A DNA stretch of 64,000 nucleotides, from assembly GCA_963920525.1 (NCBI GenBank), contig OY986436.1, positions 7,701,001-7,765,000 of the forward strand, given 5' to 3'. This DNA is from Dichetophora obliterata. Taxonomy: Eukaryota > Arthropoda > Insecta > Diptera > Sciomyzidae. Of the stretch, positions 21,951-34,000 are shown in pieces. Position numbers and translations under genes: made by a program. The notes beneath the pieces were generated by a model. That model did not search any database. It worked only from the letters and a program-made list of their open reading frames with translations, and was not told the origin of the DNA. Position 1 is the first letter of the stretch, and the number at the start of each line of letters is the position of its first letter.

Positions 21951-22231
21951 CCCGCTTCCATAGGAACTTTTTAGAAATGAAAAGCACGTTGAGCACCAAT
22001 TTGATGCAGATACAAAAAGAATATATAATTCATTGAAATGTTTTTAATTTTTAAATTTTTTTTATGCATGATGAATGTTTATTAATTTTAAAATAAGAAA
22101 AAACTGCAAATCTTAATTGTAGCAGAAATTTAAAGAAGCAAAAGATTTAAATCAAAACATGCATGTTTGTTCTTAATATATAAATCTGAATAAAAAATTT
22201 GCATCAATTTGATGCAAACGACGGATGCGGG
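21951..22231. mobile_element. piggyBac-like MITE
   Basis: The 281-bp element is flanked by TTAA on both sides (21947-21950, 22232-22235), the piggyBac target site. The ends are CCCGCTTCC and GGATGCGGG, inverted with one mismatch, the expected CCC...GGG form. A subterminal 'aatttgatgca' occurs near both ends (about 22000 and 22206). The ends are short, so the call rests on TTAA plus terminal symmetry. Confidence 0.6.
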
Positions 22232-22446
22232 TTAATTCAATTTTTTTATTTGTTTTACTTAAAAAATGTCTTATACATATGTTAGCCCATTTCGCTACTC
22301 TTTCTTATATTTTTACCTTCATTTGATTACAAAGTTCTGAATTAATTTTTATATTATTTTTTATGTATTAATGTCATATATAAAAATATCTACATATCCA
22401 TGTAACTATTATAAAATTAACTGTTTGTTAATAAATATGTGTAATA

Positions 22447-23258
22447 GAGCACCCATGAAACATATGGAATGTGCCTTTTCTGATTTTGTTCGCTTCCTGC
22501 CCATTTTCTGTTAGATTAAGGCTAAAAAATAAGATCTGCATAAAAAATTGGACTTCGGTAGTGGAAAAAACCCACAATAAACAGTTATACATTTTTTCAT
22601 AACCAACTTTGATATTTCGTAGTGTTTTACGCAGTCAAAGTCACGATTTGTAAGTAATTTTTTTTTTACAAAGTTGGACTTTTTAAGCTAAATGTATTCA
22701 CTTTTCTGAAAATATTATATTTAAGCGTGTCAATCCATCTGAAAATGTGCTTGCAATGAAAAAAATTAGTCACTTGCTTTGAAAAACACTTGGAAAAAAA
22801 TTTGAAACGCTCTCATACCTCCAAAAATCAATACTTTAGAAAAAAACTAACTGTGAATTAAACTTCATTTAATGCTCTTTGATAGGGTATTAACTGTTCA
22901 GAAATATCTCTTTCCAAAAATTTACGAGTGTCGTTAAAAAATATATTACTTACAAATTGTGACTTTGACTGCGTAAGATACAACGAAAGGTCATTCCAAG
23001 GTCAAAGCTGGTTATGAAAAAATGTGTATCTGTTTATTGTGCATAAAAATGTTTATACATTTTAAGAGCGTAAAACGTTATAGAGTAAATAAGCCAAGTA
23101 CCATTTTTAAGCTGTTTTTGGGCCTTTAACACCAGGGGGCCTGGGTTTTTTCCACTACCGTAGTCCAATTTTTAATGCAGCTCTTATTTTTTTGCCTCAA
23201 TCTAACAAAAAATGGGCGGGGAGCGAACAAAATCAGAAAAAGGCACATATGGGTACTC
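22447..23258. mobile_element. Long-TIR non-autonomous element, TA target site
   Basis: It starts GAGCACCCAT after TA (22445-22446) and ends ATGGGTACTC before TA (23259-23260). The arms of about 230 bp are inverted: 'tctgattttgttcgct', 'gttagattaaggc', 'acttcggtagtggaaaaaac' on the left match 'gttttttccactaccgtagt', 'caatctaac' and 'agcgaacaaaatcaga' on the right. An internal pair around 22625 and 22965 ('gcagtcaaagtcac' / 'gtgactttgactgc') is also inverted. No coding sequence. Confidence 0.8.
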
Positions 23259-23638
23259 TAATCTGTAATGTATTCATTTCACACGTTAAAAAATTGTTTT
23301 TTTTATTTAAATGAGAAAACAAAAAATTTCCCCCCATGATGCATGCCTCTGTCTTCTTGGTCTGGATACAGACTTTCAGATAAAATGAATCTTTCAAAAT
23401 ATGTGTTCGAAATATATGCTCTAAAGAAATTAATTATGAAGGTAATTATGTACATTAATTATTATAATATATATAAAACAATGCTTATAATTAATATACT
23501 GAGATAAATCGACCTCGATTTCTTAGAACAATAACAAATCAACGTACTGATAACCTTCTCAAGAGGACTCTAATAAAGCATAAATACTGTAGTTGTACTT
23601 CGTTCTTATTCTTTACAAGTACACTTTTTCTTATTTAG

Positions 23639-23819
23639 CACTCACTTACTGTTTATAAAATATAAAGAGTTCATACATTTAAAGTTTCAGTAAAAAAAAA
23701 CATTTCATTTGAAAACGTCAATCAATATGAAACAGCCAGATTAGTTCCCGCGCCTCAAATTAATTATATGTTAATTATTCAAAAATTCAAAAGTGACCTG
23801 GTAAGGAAATTGATACAAC
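23639..23819 (+). repeat. Direct repeat A, first copy (181 bp)
   Basis: Identical over 181 bp to 23941-24121, including a run of nine A. It ends in GATACAAC, which is also the first 8 bases of the copied segment B. Confidence 0.9.
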
Positions 23820-23940
23820 GAAAGGTCATTCCAAGGTCAAAGCTGGTTATGAAAAAATGTGTATCTGTTTATTGTGCATAAAAATGTTTATACATTTTAA
23901 GAGCGTAAAACGTTATAGAGTAAATAAGCCAAGTACCATT
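23812..23940 (+). repeat. Transposed copy of segment B (129 bp)
   Basis: Identical to 22977-23105 in the upstream long-TIR element, and placed between the two copies of repeat A. It overlaps the end of A by the 8-bp microhomology GATACAAC. Confidence 0.9.
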
Positions 23941-24121
23941 CACTCACTTACTGTTTATAAAATATAAAGAGTTCATACATTTAAAGTTTCAGTAAAAAAA
24001 AACATTTCATTTGAAAACGTCAATCAATATGAAACAGCCAGATTAGTTCCCGCGCCTCAAATTAATTATATGTTAATTATTCAAAAATTCAAAAGTGACC
24101 TGGTAAGGAAATTGATACAAC
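23941..24121 (+). repeat. Direct repeat A, second copy (181 bp)
   Basis: Exact copy of 23639-23819; it completes a B-A insertion of 302 bp. Confidence 0.9.
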
Positions 24122-24860
24122 CACACTAACGTTATCACAATTACATACACACTAATGGTTGTTTATGTGACAAAGAGCGTACATATTATTTGAATAGGTC
24201 CTTTACAGAAAGGCTACAAAAATCAATAAAAAATTAATAACCAGATTTTTCAATAAGGCAGATATGCAATTGCAGAATATAAAGAGGCGCCCCTATGATA
24301 ATAATGACAACCTTTTAAGTGTTGCTCTAAACCAGGTTATTGTAACGTATATGTAGAAATATAAAAAATCCTCTGCTTGTCCAAAACAATTTCAGTTTTA
24401 AAACCATTTTGTTTGTTTTACTCAACAGAAGCAACATGAAATATTTCATTCCCACGCTGCACACTGGGTCAGAAAACTACTTTATTTAGGCCAAAAGCTT
24501 TTGAATGTTTTTAAATAAAGAACGCCGTAATATTCAAGATACTTAAAAACAGTATATGTATTAGAGTGGAACGAAATGTATGGAAATTTTACAAACGGGC
24601 ATTTGTCTATCCACAGAAAAGTCTAACGTAAACAAAAAATTAAAACTTATTAAAAACTTATTATTTGATGATATTATCCAAGAGAAACATTTTGATTTTA
24701 TTAATTTAATCAATTATTCATTCATTAATAATAATTCAATTAATTAACATAAATTCATTAACCATAATGACCAAATTGTCTCCACAAATGTAGTTTATCT
24801 TTTTCGTAAGTGTTTACTAAATGTTTCGTAAACTTTTTGTTTTAGTAAAACTGGATGGCA

Positions 24861-26077
24861 CACAATGGTCCCAAATTGAAAAAAGACGGCCAAAACCTCA
24901 AGGAGTTTTCTAATCTGCATAAAAATACTACTGTATATGTTTTTGGGGTCGCTGATCACGAATCTGAAGTCAAAATTGGAAATTCAAAATGGCGGCTATG
25001 AAAATGATAACTTTTCTAATAACTATTTTATGCACTTTACATTCATCATTATTTTTTCTATTCCACTCCAATATGAATTGAATGAGTGGCAGCTTCCTCT
25101 TTGTTGGCTTGATAACTTTGACTCTATCAAGATTTAATATTAAATCCTCCTCATCGATGTTCTCTAGCGAAACTATCTCTGGCAAAATTATGCATTTTTT
25201 AGCGTTTTGCCCTGAAAGTTTTCGGGGTCGCTGATCACGAATCTGAAGTCAAAAATGTTTAATTCAAAATGGCGGCTATGAACATGCTAACTTTTCTAAT
25301 AACTATTTTATGCATTCCAAATTTTTCAAAATTAAGTTTAAAAAATGCGTGAAAAAACGCAGCTGATCGCACACAAATTAAAGTGAAAACAAATGCCTAC
25401 TCAGATAGCTTCGATTATGCAAATTTTTTTAATTTTTAAATTTTAATTTTAAAACAAAAATTTTATAATATCAAACGCATTAAGTATGTTTTATAACAAT
25501 ACAAATAAAAAGAGATAAAAATAAATGGTTTTAAGAAAAAAGTTTTTTGTTACCAACACCATTTTAGTTTTTCTTAAAAATTTCACATTCGAGCAGCCAA
25601 TTTTTTTTCTTATTAGTATAATAAGATATCCCACAAAGGAACAAATACCTATCTAAAGGGGAAAGAAGGGGAAAACACTTTCGTTTTTTTCCATTTTAAC
25701 TGAGACAAATTTTTTAAAAAATTTACATTTTCAATGTATTCTCTTAAAAAATGGGTATGAATCTTTTTTAAAGTTTTACTTTTATTCTGATTTACTAAGT
25801 TTCGATGCAATACATAAAAATATAAAACAGGTTAAATTACTTATACAAATAATACAACAAAGGTTCGAACTTGAATTGAAATACGACTATTTTTTTTTTT
25901 TGTTAAATTTTTTAAACTTCAAAGGCATCTAAAAACAAGAAAAAAATTTTTTAAAAAATTGACAACGCACTTCTTTTTATTTATCTATCATAAATAGGAA
26001 TTTGAATTAAAAAATGTTTTTCAAACATCTTTAAAAATTAGGTTTTGGCCGTCTTTTTCATGTTTGGAACCAATGTG
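24861..26077. mobile_element. Transib-like non-autonomous element
   Basis: The ends CACAATGGTCCCAAA and (complement of the right end) CACATTGGTTCCAAA are followed on both sides by GAAAAA-AGACGGCCAAAACC, a 38-bp inverted repeat. CACWATGG is the known Transib terminus, related to the heptamer of V(D)J signal sequences, and CCAAAACC sits where a nonamer-like block would. Comparison with the uninterrupted family B copy at about 15180-15245 places a 5-bp duplication (tggca / cgaca versus aggaa), the Transib size, now diverged. No transposase is visible inside; a direct repeat of about 95 bp is (24939, 25217). Confidence 0.6.
24939..25314. repeat. Direct repeat with GGTCGCTGATCACGAATCTGA core
   Basis: Two copies of about 95 bp (24939-25032 and 25217-25314) share 'ggggtcgctgatcacgaatc', 'ttcaaaatggcggctatga' and 'taataactattttatgca'. 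Related cores occur at 28080-28440 and 59240-59940. Confidence 0.75.
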
Positions 26078-26577
26078 CGACATTGGCTAAAGATAATGAA
26101 AAAATGGTTCAGACAGCAAAAGGACAATATATTATTTTTTTTAATTACTAAATTACATAATTACTTAACTACCTAATTACTTAATTACCCAATTGAATTA
26201 AAATGGAAAATTAAGTAACGTAACGCCAGTAACGTAACGGCAGAACAAAAAGCCTAATAAAAAAAACCAGAGAAGATTTTTAAATTTGATTACTTGGAAA
26301 ATAGACTTATGCTATTTTAAGTCCTTCTAAATAAAGTTGCATGCAAAAAGCTTTGTCCAATTCAGAGAGTTTTCAAATTTTGTTATCAAAGTCAAAAATC
26401 ACTTTCGTTTCTTGTAACGCAACGCCAGCACATATTTTTACTTATATCTTAAAATCCTTAGGGTCCATTGTTGTCATTGCAAATAAAAAAAAGATTTTAT
26501 TAAAATTAGACATTTTTATTCTTTTTTTTAATACTTCTTCGTACAAATCGTCCGTAACGTCAATTTGGAAATGCCCA

Positions 26578-28079
26578 TATATTTTTGAAAAATCATTTTC
26601 GAAAAAATTTTTTCTGCATTCTTATTTTTTTTTTGCGACATTACTTTTGATTTTGCCCGCGGGTTTTTGTATTTCATTGCCAGGGTGATATTTTTTCATC
26701 TGCAATCGAAAAATATAGTTCCCAATTTGTTGAAAAAAAGTCTCTTTGTTTAAAAGAAAAAAAACAATGAAAATTTATCAAATTTATTTTATTTAAATTT
26801 AAACTTTTTTATGGGTCTCTCAACACTTATTTTTTTATTTTTTCGTTCGTTTTTTTATTACATTTTGACCCCACAAATAATAAATAAATTTACTTACTTA
26901 TTTTTTGGACTTGTGTAACTGTTATCGCCTCTAGTTCCTTGCGAACTATAGATAACAGATAGTTTCCAATTAAGCTTTAGCTTTAAAAAACTTTATTATG
27001 TTATCCTTATAATATATGTATTTAATAACTTATTCAATATTTATATTTGTAAGTCTTATTCTTGTATCAATAGGAACATAAAATAAACTACTACTACTGC
27101 TACTACTACTTCTACTACTACTACTGTTTGATGCAAGCATCTTAATAAAGGCATTATTAATAAACTGTCAAGAGTTTTCTATGATACCATGCACGCGCTA
27201 AAAAATATTCGGCTTCAAAGTTCACCAAAATCGGTCATTCGGCAATATATCCGCTCCTCTATGTCGGACATAAAATACGCTGAAAACAAAATTGTAGATC
27301 AGATAATTATCTTCACTAGATTCATCTAGGAGACTATTTATATCTCAACCTTCAACTGTGGAGGTGGTGGTAAATATTACACCCTCTTTACTCTTTACAT
27401 ATTTTTGTCGTTTGTAAAACGAAGGCTAGTGAAATAAACTGTAATTTTAATTAAATTAAAAAAAAAAACAAATTAAAGTTTGTAATTATTTTAAATAAAA
27501 ATATTGAAACTTGTTTTTAAATAAGAACTAATTTTAAAAAACCTCTTTCTATTAGTATTTTTTAGTAAAATTAAAATAGAGTAAGATTACCCCACGTCAC
27601 AGAGCATGTCAAAAATATTCACCTCCATAGTTAAAGGTTAAAAGAACAGTGCAAAGTAAAAATTTATATTTACCATGCAAACCGGCCAAAATTCGATACG
27701 AAAAACGAATTCCTATTAACATTATTATAATTAAAGTTTTTTCTAAATCAAGTATGATTTAAACTATTAACTATTTTAGAATTTGTATTTAAATCATATA
27801 AAATCAACATTATTATAATTCCAATGATTGGAAAGAGAATAAAAACTACTTTAAAAAAATTGGTGTTTTTGTAACTATAATAAATGTAAAAAAATCTGCT
27901 CATAGTAAGAAATTATTACTTTGCACTATTTAGATATACATAGTCTTATAGCGTGGAAACTGTTAGATTTACTTTTAAACGGCTGTTTACATATTGGACC
28001 GGCCAATTTGTATTTAACACTTACATATAACTCGAAATCCTCTATACCCTATTCCCTAAAAATTGGGTTAAATTTTGAT
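26578..28079. other. AT-rich DNA with short repeats
   Basis: It holds a (CTA)n microsatellite at about 27090-27126. A block at 27170-27250 (agagttttctatgatacca ... gttcaccaaaatcgg) recurs at 47425-47500. A partial arm of the 12.7-kb foldback family lies at about 27750-27805. No convincing gene. Confidence 0.5.
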
Positions 28080-28440
28080 ATTTCGCTTGCCATGCTTGAT
28101 CCGTCATTGTTTATTTTTGATATCAAATTCGAAATCAGCACCCTCAAAAATTCCAATGTAACAAGTTTCATACAAATATGGTAAAATTTTTGTTCGTCGT
28201 TTTGGATTCGCCATTTTGTGTTCATTATTTTTTAAATTAAATTCGAATTCACCGACTCCCAGAACCCTCCTACATCAAATTTTATATAAATGAGAAAAGA
28301 TTTTGAATTCAAAATCGCGACCCAAGAAAAATTTGGAATTTTCATTCGCTATATAAGATCCGCCATTTTGCATTTTTTATTTTTACCATTAAATTTGAAT
28401 GCAACGACCTGAAAACCCTATTACGCCAAGTTTAAAACAC
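28080..28440. repeat. Degenerate tandem repeat, about 130-bp units
   Basis: Three diverged units share 'gccattttg', 'aaattcgaa(t/a)tca', 'cc(c/t)tc...aa' and 'caagtttcata/caaattttata/caagtttaaaa'. They resemble the inverted form of the GGTCGCTGATCACGAATCTGA family. Confidence 0.5.
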
Positions 28441-30924
28441 ATGCGTTTCAGTTTTGAGCTTTGGCCAATTTTTGAAGTAGCTTAACCCAGTGTGCACTGC
28501 TAAGTTGTTTCTTGGCCTAATAATCTATCATTAAAACACTCTGCTGCTGACTGCCGCAATGTATTTCACGTTGCCCTTCTGCGACTTTTTTTTTCTTTTT
28601 ATAACTTTTTTTAGTATTTGAATAATTTTATCGTTATTGAAATGTCGTCTTCTGCAGTTGTTCCGAGTCAATAGAGTGTTTATTAAACCAGTTAAGAAAT
28701 TGCGTTACTTGAAACTAATTCTCATCAATTCTAATAGTTCTTTAAGAATGAAGCTAACGACGGAAAAACTAAAAAATTAATACGTAAACGATCGGAAGTA
28801 GCTTTTTTTCATAACTGATTTAAAATGTAAATTTTTGCATTTAAGATTTAATGAGAAGCAATCAACAATTAATTCAGAATTCTAAATAAATTATCTTTTC
28901 TAAAGCGAGTATTGAAACAGTAAAAATTTTAACTTCAAAGGAATGCTAGAATTTATAAACAACATATTAAAACATTTAAAAATATGGTACCTATATAAAT
29001 TGGAAAAAGTAAGTAATGAGAATTAAGAAAAAACTTCTACTTCAACGTGGACGTAACGAACGTTTGAGAAGTTTAATAATAAAAAAAAAACATATTAAAG
29101 CTGAAAAAAGCCAAACCTGACTTTGATTTTTGCGCAATTAGTAGAGGTAAGAAATCTGAGCACCTTGTTCAAACAAATCATAAGTATTTGAAATCTGAAA
29201 TGTTATCTTTCGAATCAAAACAAAATCCTTTTGTCCGGGAATTTTTGTTGTTATTTGAAATAATTTATAAGAAAATTAATCCAACTAAAAATTTTACTTA
29301 ACTTTTAAAAATTTTTTATTGTAAAATTTAAAAAAAAAAGTAAAAATTATTTGTTAAAACTAATAATTGTCATTTGAAGATGTTTTTAAAAAATAGAAAT
29401 GGTTCGGAGGTGTTAGGCTCAATGTTCTTAAAATTCATTTATTTACAATCATCGAATCTATGAATAATTTAAAATTGATTTGAATAAGTGTACACAAAAT
29501 GTTTGTATTGACTGTAAACTTAAAAAGCGCCTGCAAAGGTGTTAAATTGCTTGGAAGTTTTTTACAATTGTCCCACCACACTTCACCACATTCACACGGT
29601 ACAGTACAAAGCAAAAGTATTCAATTCAATCTCAGCAATGTCTAAATTTATTAATATTACATTAATTAAAACGAAAAAATTAAATAAAAAAAAATAAGTT
29701 TTGCAATATGAAAAAAAATTACAAATTTATTTTCTCTTCTGGCAGCGTTTTGTTTTTGCTGCCGACCGTGGGAAAGCAGCACGCTTCAAACAGGTGTCGG
29801 CGTCTGCGAGATATTCCCACAGTCCCGAAAATTTGCAGAACTAAACCTTTGCAGCGTAAGAACGTGAAGCAAAGATCAATCAAAAAAGCATAACACAGTT
29901 GTCTCATTCGCGCAACATTGCTTTAAAAAATGTCTCTTGCGTCATGCACAAAAAGTGTTGCCTACATATTTATTAAGGGCCAGTTTCACGACTCTAGTTA
30001 ACCACTAACCAGAGGTTAACTCACAGATTTGAGTTTCACAATCAAAGTTAACTATAGGTTAAGCCATCAATGGTGGTGGTTTAAACCAGGGAACGAAAAT
30101 AAACCGAACGATATTTTAATGTGCCTCGCATGGCATGAATTTCCGTTAGGTTGCGTATATGTCAGTGCAGACGAACATAAATGTTATTATTCTGTATCGT
30201 TCGACAGCATGGCATGCACTACATTATAATTATGTTTGCATACTCTCTACTCAACACATTCGGCATACGATATTTTTTACGTAGGCTATTCTCTCTCATT
30301 TTGGGTCTCAGAATCAGTGTTGCCAACACTTTTTCATATGTATAAAATTATATATATAATGTAAAAAATGTATTTTCAACCAACTCTTGGATATTTAACT
30401 CTATTTGTGCAAAAATTCCCTCATCATCAGATGAATCGTAATATATATATACAGACACGGGGTTTTGAAATATTAAATTTCAAGAAGCCTTCTGGTATGT
30501 TACAGCAATAGCTTTTAAATCTTATTCAATAAACACTATATCACATTACGCATATGCAATTCTATTTTTTTTTTCATGCTCTGTTTTTACAATGTTCATT
30601 GCGCTTTTTACTTACCTTTCCATTCTATGTTATTAAATACACATATAGGTTTTTATTTTGCGTAAATGAAAATTTTAATTTGCAAATATTTTATTCATAA
30701 GAATGCGCTAACATTAAAACCTTAACAGATTGGAAGAAACAATTTTTCTATTGTTTCTTAAAAAAAAAGCCGGCAACACACTTAAAAACAAGCATTGAAA
30801 AATAATTTAAATAATTATTTTTAAAAAAATATTCACTTTTCAAAACAAGCTAGAAAAAGCTAGAAGATTAGGGTTGTCAATTCGGTGACCAGCGTGTAGA
30901 TTGACTCGTAGAAGATTTACATTT
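28441..30924. other. AT-rich intergenic DNA
   Basis: An ACCCAGTGTGC end-like sequence lies at 28487. A GC-richer stretch 29745-29890 has an open frame on both strands but no recognisable domain. A 'ggccagtttcacgactctagttaacc' module lies at 29978-30110; its end (gtggtttaaaccagggaacg) recurs inverted at about 34560-34590. No gene is supported. Confidence 0.5.
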
Positions 30925-31094
30925 ACTATTTAGATCGCTTTCAGAAAAGAACAAAAAAGCTTGAGTGTCTCCTTAATGCTCTGTTAACTATTAGCCCAAC
31001 GTCTAATACTAGCGAACGCGTTTTTTCTGTGTCAACTATTATTAAAAATAAAGTGAAATTGATTTTTTATATCAAATATTTAATATCTAATTGA
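30925..31094 (+). pseudogene. hAT transposase dimerisation-domain fragment
   Basis: The frame LECLLNALLTISPTS-NTSERVFSVSTIIKNK ends at TGA 31092-31094. The block 'SERVFS' preceded by a P-T-S stretch is the hallmark of the hATC dimerisation domain at the C-terminus of hAT transposases. Nothing of the catalytic core can be read upstream, and no terminal repeats were found. A short relic. Confidence 0.75.
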
Positions 31095-34000
31095 AAAATA
31101 CCATACTTATACTTGCTAATATTTTGAGTTAAGATAGATACACGTTAAATTACTTACAAACGGTTTTTTCTTTTATTTTGGATTAAATTTAAAAAGCTGT
31201 CATTTTCACTATTGTAAATTTTTTAAATAACATGGAAATAACAGTAGTAAATGCAGTTTACTTATGTTTTTTTTAAACTGCAAAAATTATTACATTATTA
31301 TTATTATAAATAATAAATTATTATTATATTTACTTGTCATTGAAATCCATTTGTGAAAAAAAGACCGAAATATATCATAGACAGATACACCCAAAACCTC
31401 AAGATAAATTCCGAAAAAATATGTTAGCTTATAATATTGCTAACTTGGCAACTCTGAGCAGAAGCAATAATTTTTTCCCGCTGGTAAGACTTTGTGTGTT
31501 CCAAATAAAAGAAGTATACTTTAATAAAACTGCTTGCTTTTTTAAAGTTCAAACCTTAACTGGGAAATTTCGATCACGACTAGTAATCAATTACATTATA
31601 TTTAAAAAATAGTTGTAATGATAAAACAATTCTTATGCAAAAAAATTCTATTAGTAATTGATTAAGATTACAAATAACCAAAAAATAATCACGATTACTT
31701 TAGATTACGCCAAATAATAAAAAAAATAAAAGTACGCAATAAAAAAATCGAAGTACTTTTAAATAGGACTGTCATCTACATCGTAAGAAGAAATTAAGAG
31801 GTTATGTAATGAGTTAATTTACCACTGGGATGACGCTAACACTGTCGAATTGTTTTTGTTTTATTGCATCATTATTCTCTATTCATAGCATTGAGAATCA
31901 GGAAGAGTTGCACAGTGGTGTGAACGCGGAATCAAATAGTTTTCTAGTGACAATTTTGTTATAACCCTTAAGCCTTTGAGGTGATATTAAAATTAAAACG
32001 ATTGGCTGCGAACCTGCTTAAAAGAAACCAAGAGGGTAAATAAATGCTAATATTATTTTTGACAGAGCAGAGTGATAGCTTAAATTAAAAAATTTAATTC
32101 CTTATGAATTGAAATTGTATTTTGCTTACAATCTTAAAGTTAATATTAACATTTAAAATAATTGGCTGCGAACCTATCTTAAACGAACAAAAGAATAAAT
32201 AAATTCGTATACTTTTTTTAAAGAGCTGTTTTACTATATCTACAACAAAAGTATGTAGCGTTCATAGTTTTTGTGTTACATGGAAAGTAGTCGCGGTTTG
32301 GGGCGGGTTTGTTTGTTTTCTAATTATAACTCACACGCATAATTTTATTGATCAATGACGAATCCTTCTATTTTATTCCTACATGAATACAGTATGGAAC
32401 CACTGTGCGGTGTAATTCCATGAAAGTTCAGCAATCATCTTATTCGTGTTAGTTCGCACTAATATAGTAAAATTCACAAGGGGCCGCACTCGGATCTTGC
32501 TGAACAGGAAGGGCCGAGCGCTAAAGTAAATATAAACTCTTTCAGTGAATTTGTCCAATATATTGGACACGACAGAAAGTAATTTTTAATATTATCTTGC
32601 TACGGTTTTTTTTAACTAATTTGGTTCTATAAAAAACAATGTACCAACATGACAAAAATAAATTTGGAGAGATATTTGACATTAAAGTCAGTTGGATTTG
32701 GTTTTTGTCCTATTTTGTAAGAAAAACCAACCATACAGAAATCATATTAATGTTTTTTCTTACTTTTTATGACAATAAAATGATAATAAAATTAAGAGGA
32801 TTTTTTAAATTATAAAATGATTTTAAAATGATAATAAAATTAAGAGTAAGTAGCGCAGGTAAAAATCAAAGGTATGTTTCTTCATCTTTTTTAGAACCGT
32901 TATGATAGGAGTATTAACATAAAAAATACTATTTCGGCTTAGCCTAGCCATTGAAAGGACTTAAGAGACGTTGAAGTGAAATCGTTGCAGTGTCAGTCAG
33001 ATATCTTTAAACCATTTAGATGTTCTCTTTTCTAATATTAATTTTAAATACCTAAGTACTTTCTATAAAAATTGTTTTACATTACAAAAATAGTGATGAA
33101 TATGGTGAGTTTTAATTATCGAAACATGTAAAAATTTTAAGTCATTTAAATAAATTTTCAGACTTTTTAAGAGAAAAAACTTGTTATAAAGTGATTTTTT
33201 GGGAGTTAGGCGTTGTTTCTACCCGAGCAACTAATTTTCGCACTTCATCTTTATTTTTAGATAGAATATTAACCCACTACTACACGGTTTATGATCCAGC
33301 TAAAATTTTTTTATGGATTTATACACTGAGAAAAGAAGCATATTAAAATCAAAGAACATTTACTCAATATTAAAAAAATTTTTTATTTGTTTCAGCGCAA
33401 TTTTTTTTTTTTTTTTTAAATGGAAACCTTTCTTTAAAGTAAAGAAATAAATTCCAAAACAAAGAAATAGTTTATTCCTTTAAAGAAAATTTCTTTCTTT
33501 CTGAAAGAATAATTTCCATTTGCAAAAAAAATTTGAAAAAATAAATTTCTTTGATTGTAGTCTGAGTGTGCAATTCATTTTTAAAATCAATATAAAAAAT
33601 AAAACAAATAAAATTTTACTTTTGAATCCAAATTCTTAATTTTTTGAAATAAATGCTAAATAGCTGCAATAAATTGATATTGTTTAAAGAAATAATTTCC
33701 TTAAAACTAACGAAATTTCAGATTTTAAAACAAATACCTGTGTTTTTTATTTCAAAGTTGAACTTTTTTCTGAGTTTGTTTAAAATGGAATAACTAGATA
33801 CACAAACAAAACTTTATGTAAAAAAGTAGTTTCATTTCCGTCAGAAGCCATATATGGCTGTTCGAAGGAATGCGTGATTTCATGACCTTAACATGTACAA
33901 TTGAAACACAATTCCATAAACATTAAACAGTAGTCTTATATTCTATAAAAAAATTATATTATACAAGTGAACTTACTTACATGTAACAAGGAAAAATTAA

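Larger units (their letters stand above)
24596..26577. mobile_element. TA-type MITE, family B, copy 2, inverted and interrupted
   Basis: In inverted order it carries the same modules as 14740-15453: GGAAATGCCCA at 26567-26577, 'taacgtaacg' motifs, an 'aattaggtagttaagtaatta' equivalent near 26160, 'attgtcctttt', then after the inserted Transib-like element 'ttactaaaac', 'cgtaaactttt', 'acatttgtgg' and a degraded CGGGCATTTGT end at 24596. The 1217-bp insertion (24861-26077) explains its larger size. Confidence 0.75.

Noticed and set aside
24466..28497. A 4-kb element bounded by GCACACTGGGT (24464) and ACCCAGTGTGC (28487)
   Set aside because: The ends point outward relative to the inverted orientation expected from the element at 7821-8800, so they do not enclose one element.
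29708..29907. Cys/Arg-rich small frames on both strands
   Set aside because: GC-richer patch with no recognisable motif, open on both strands, no splice or start support.
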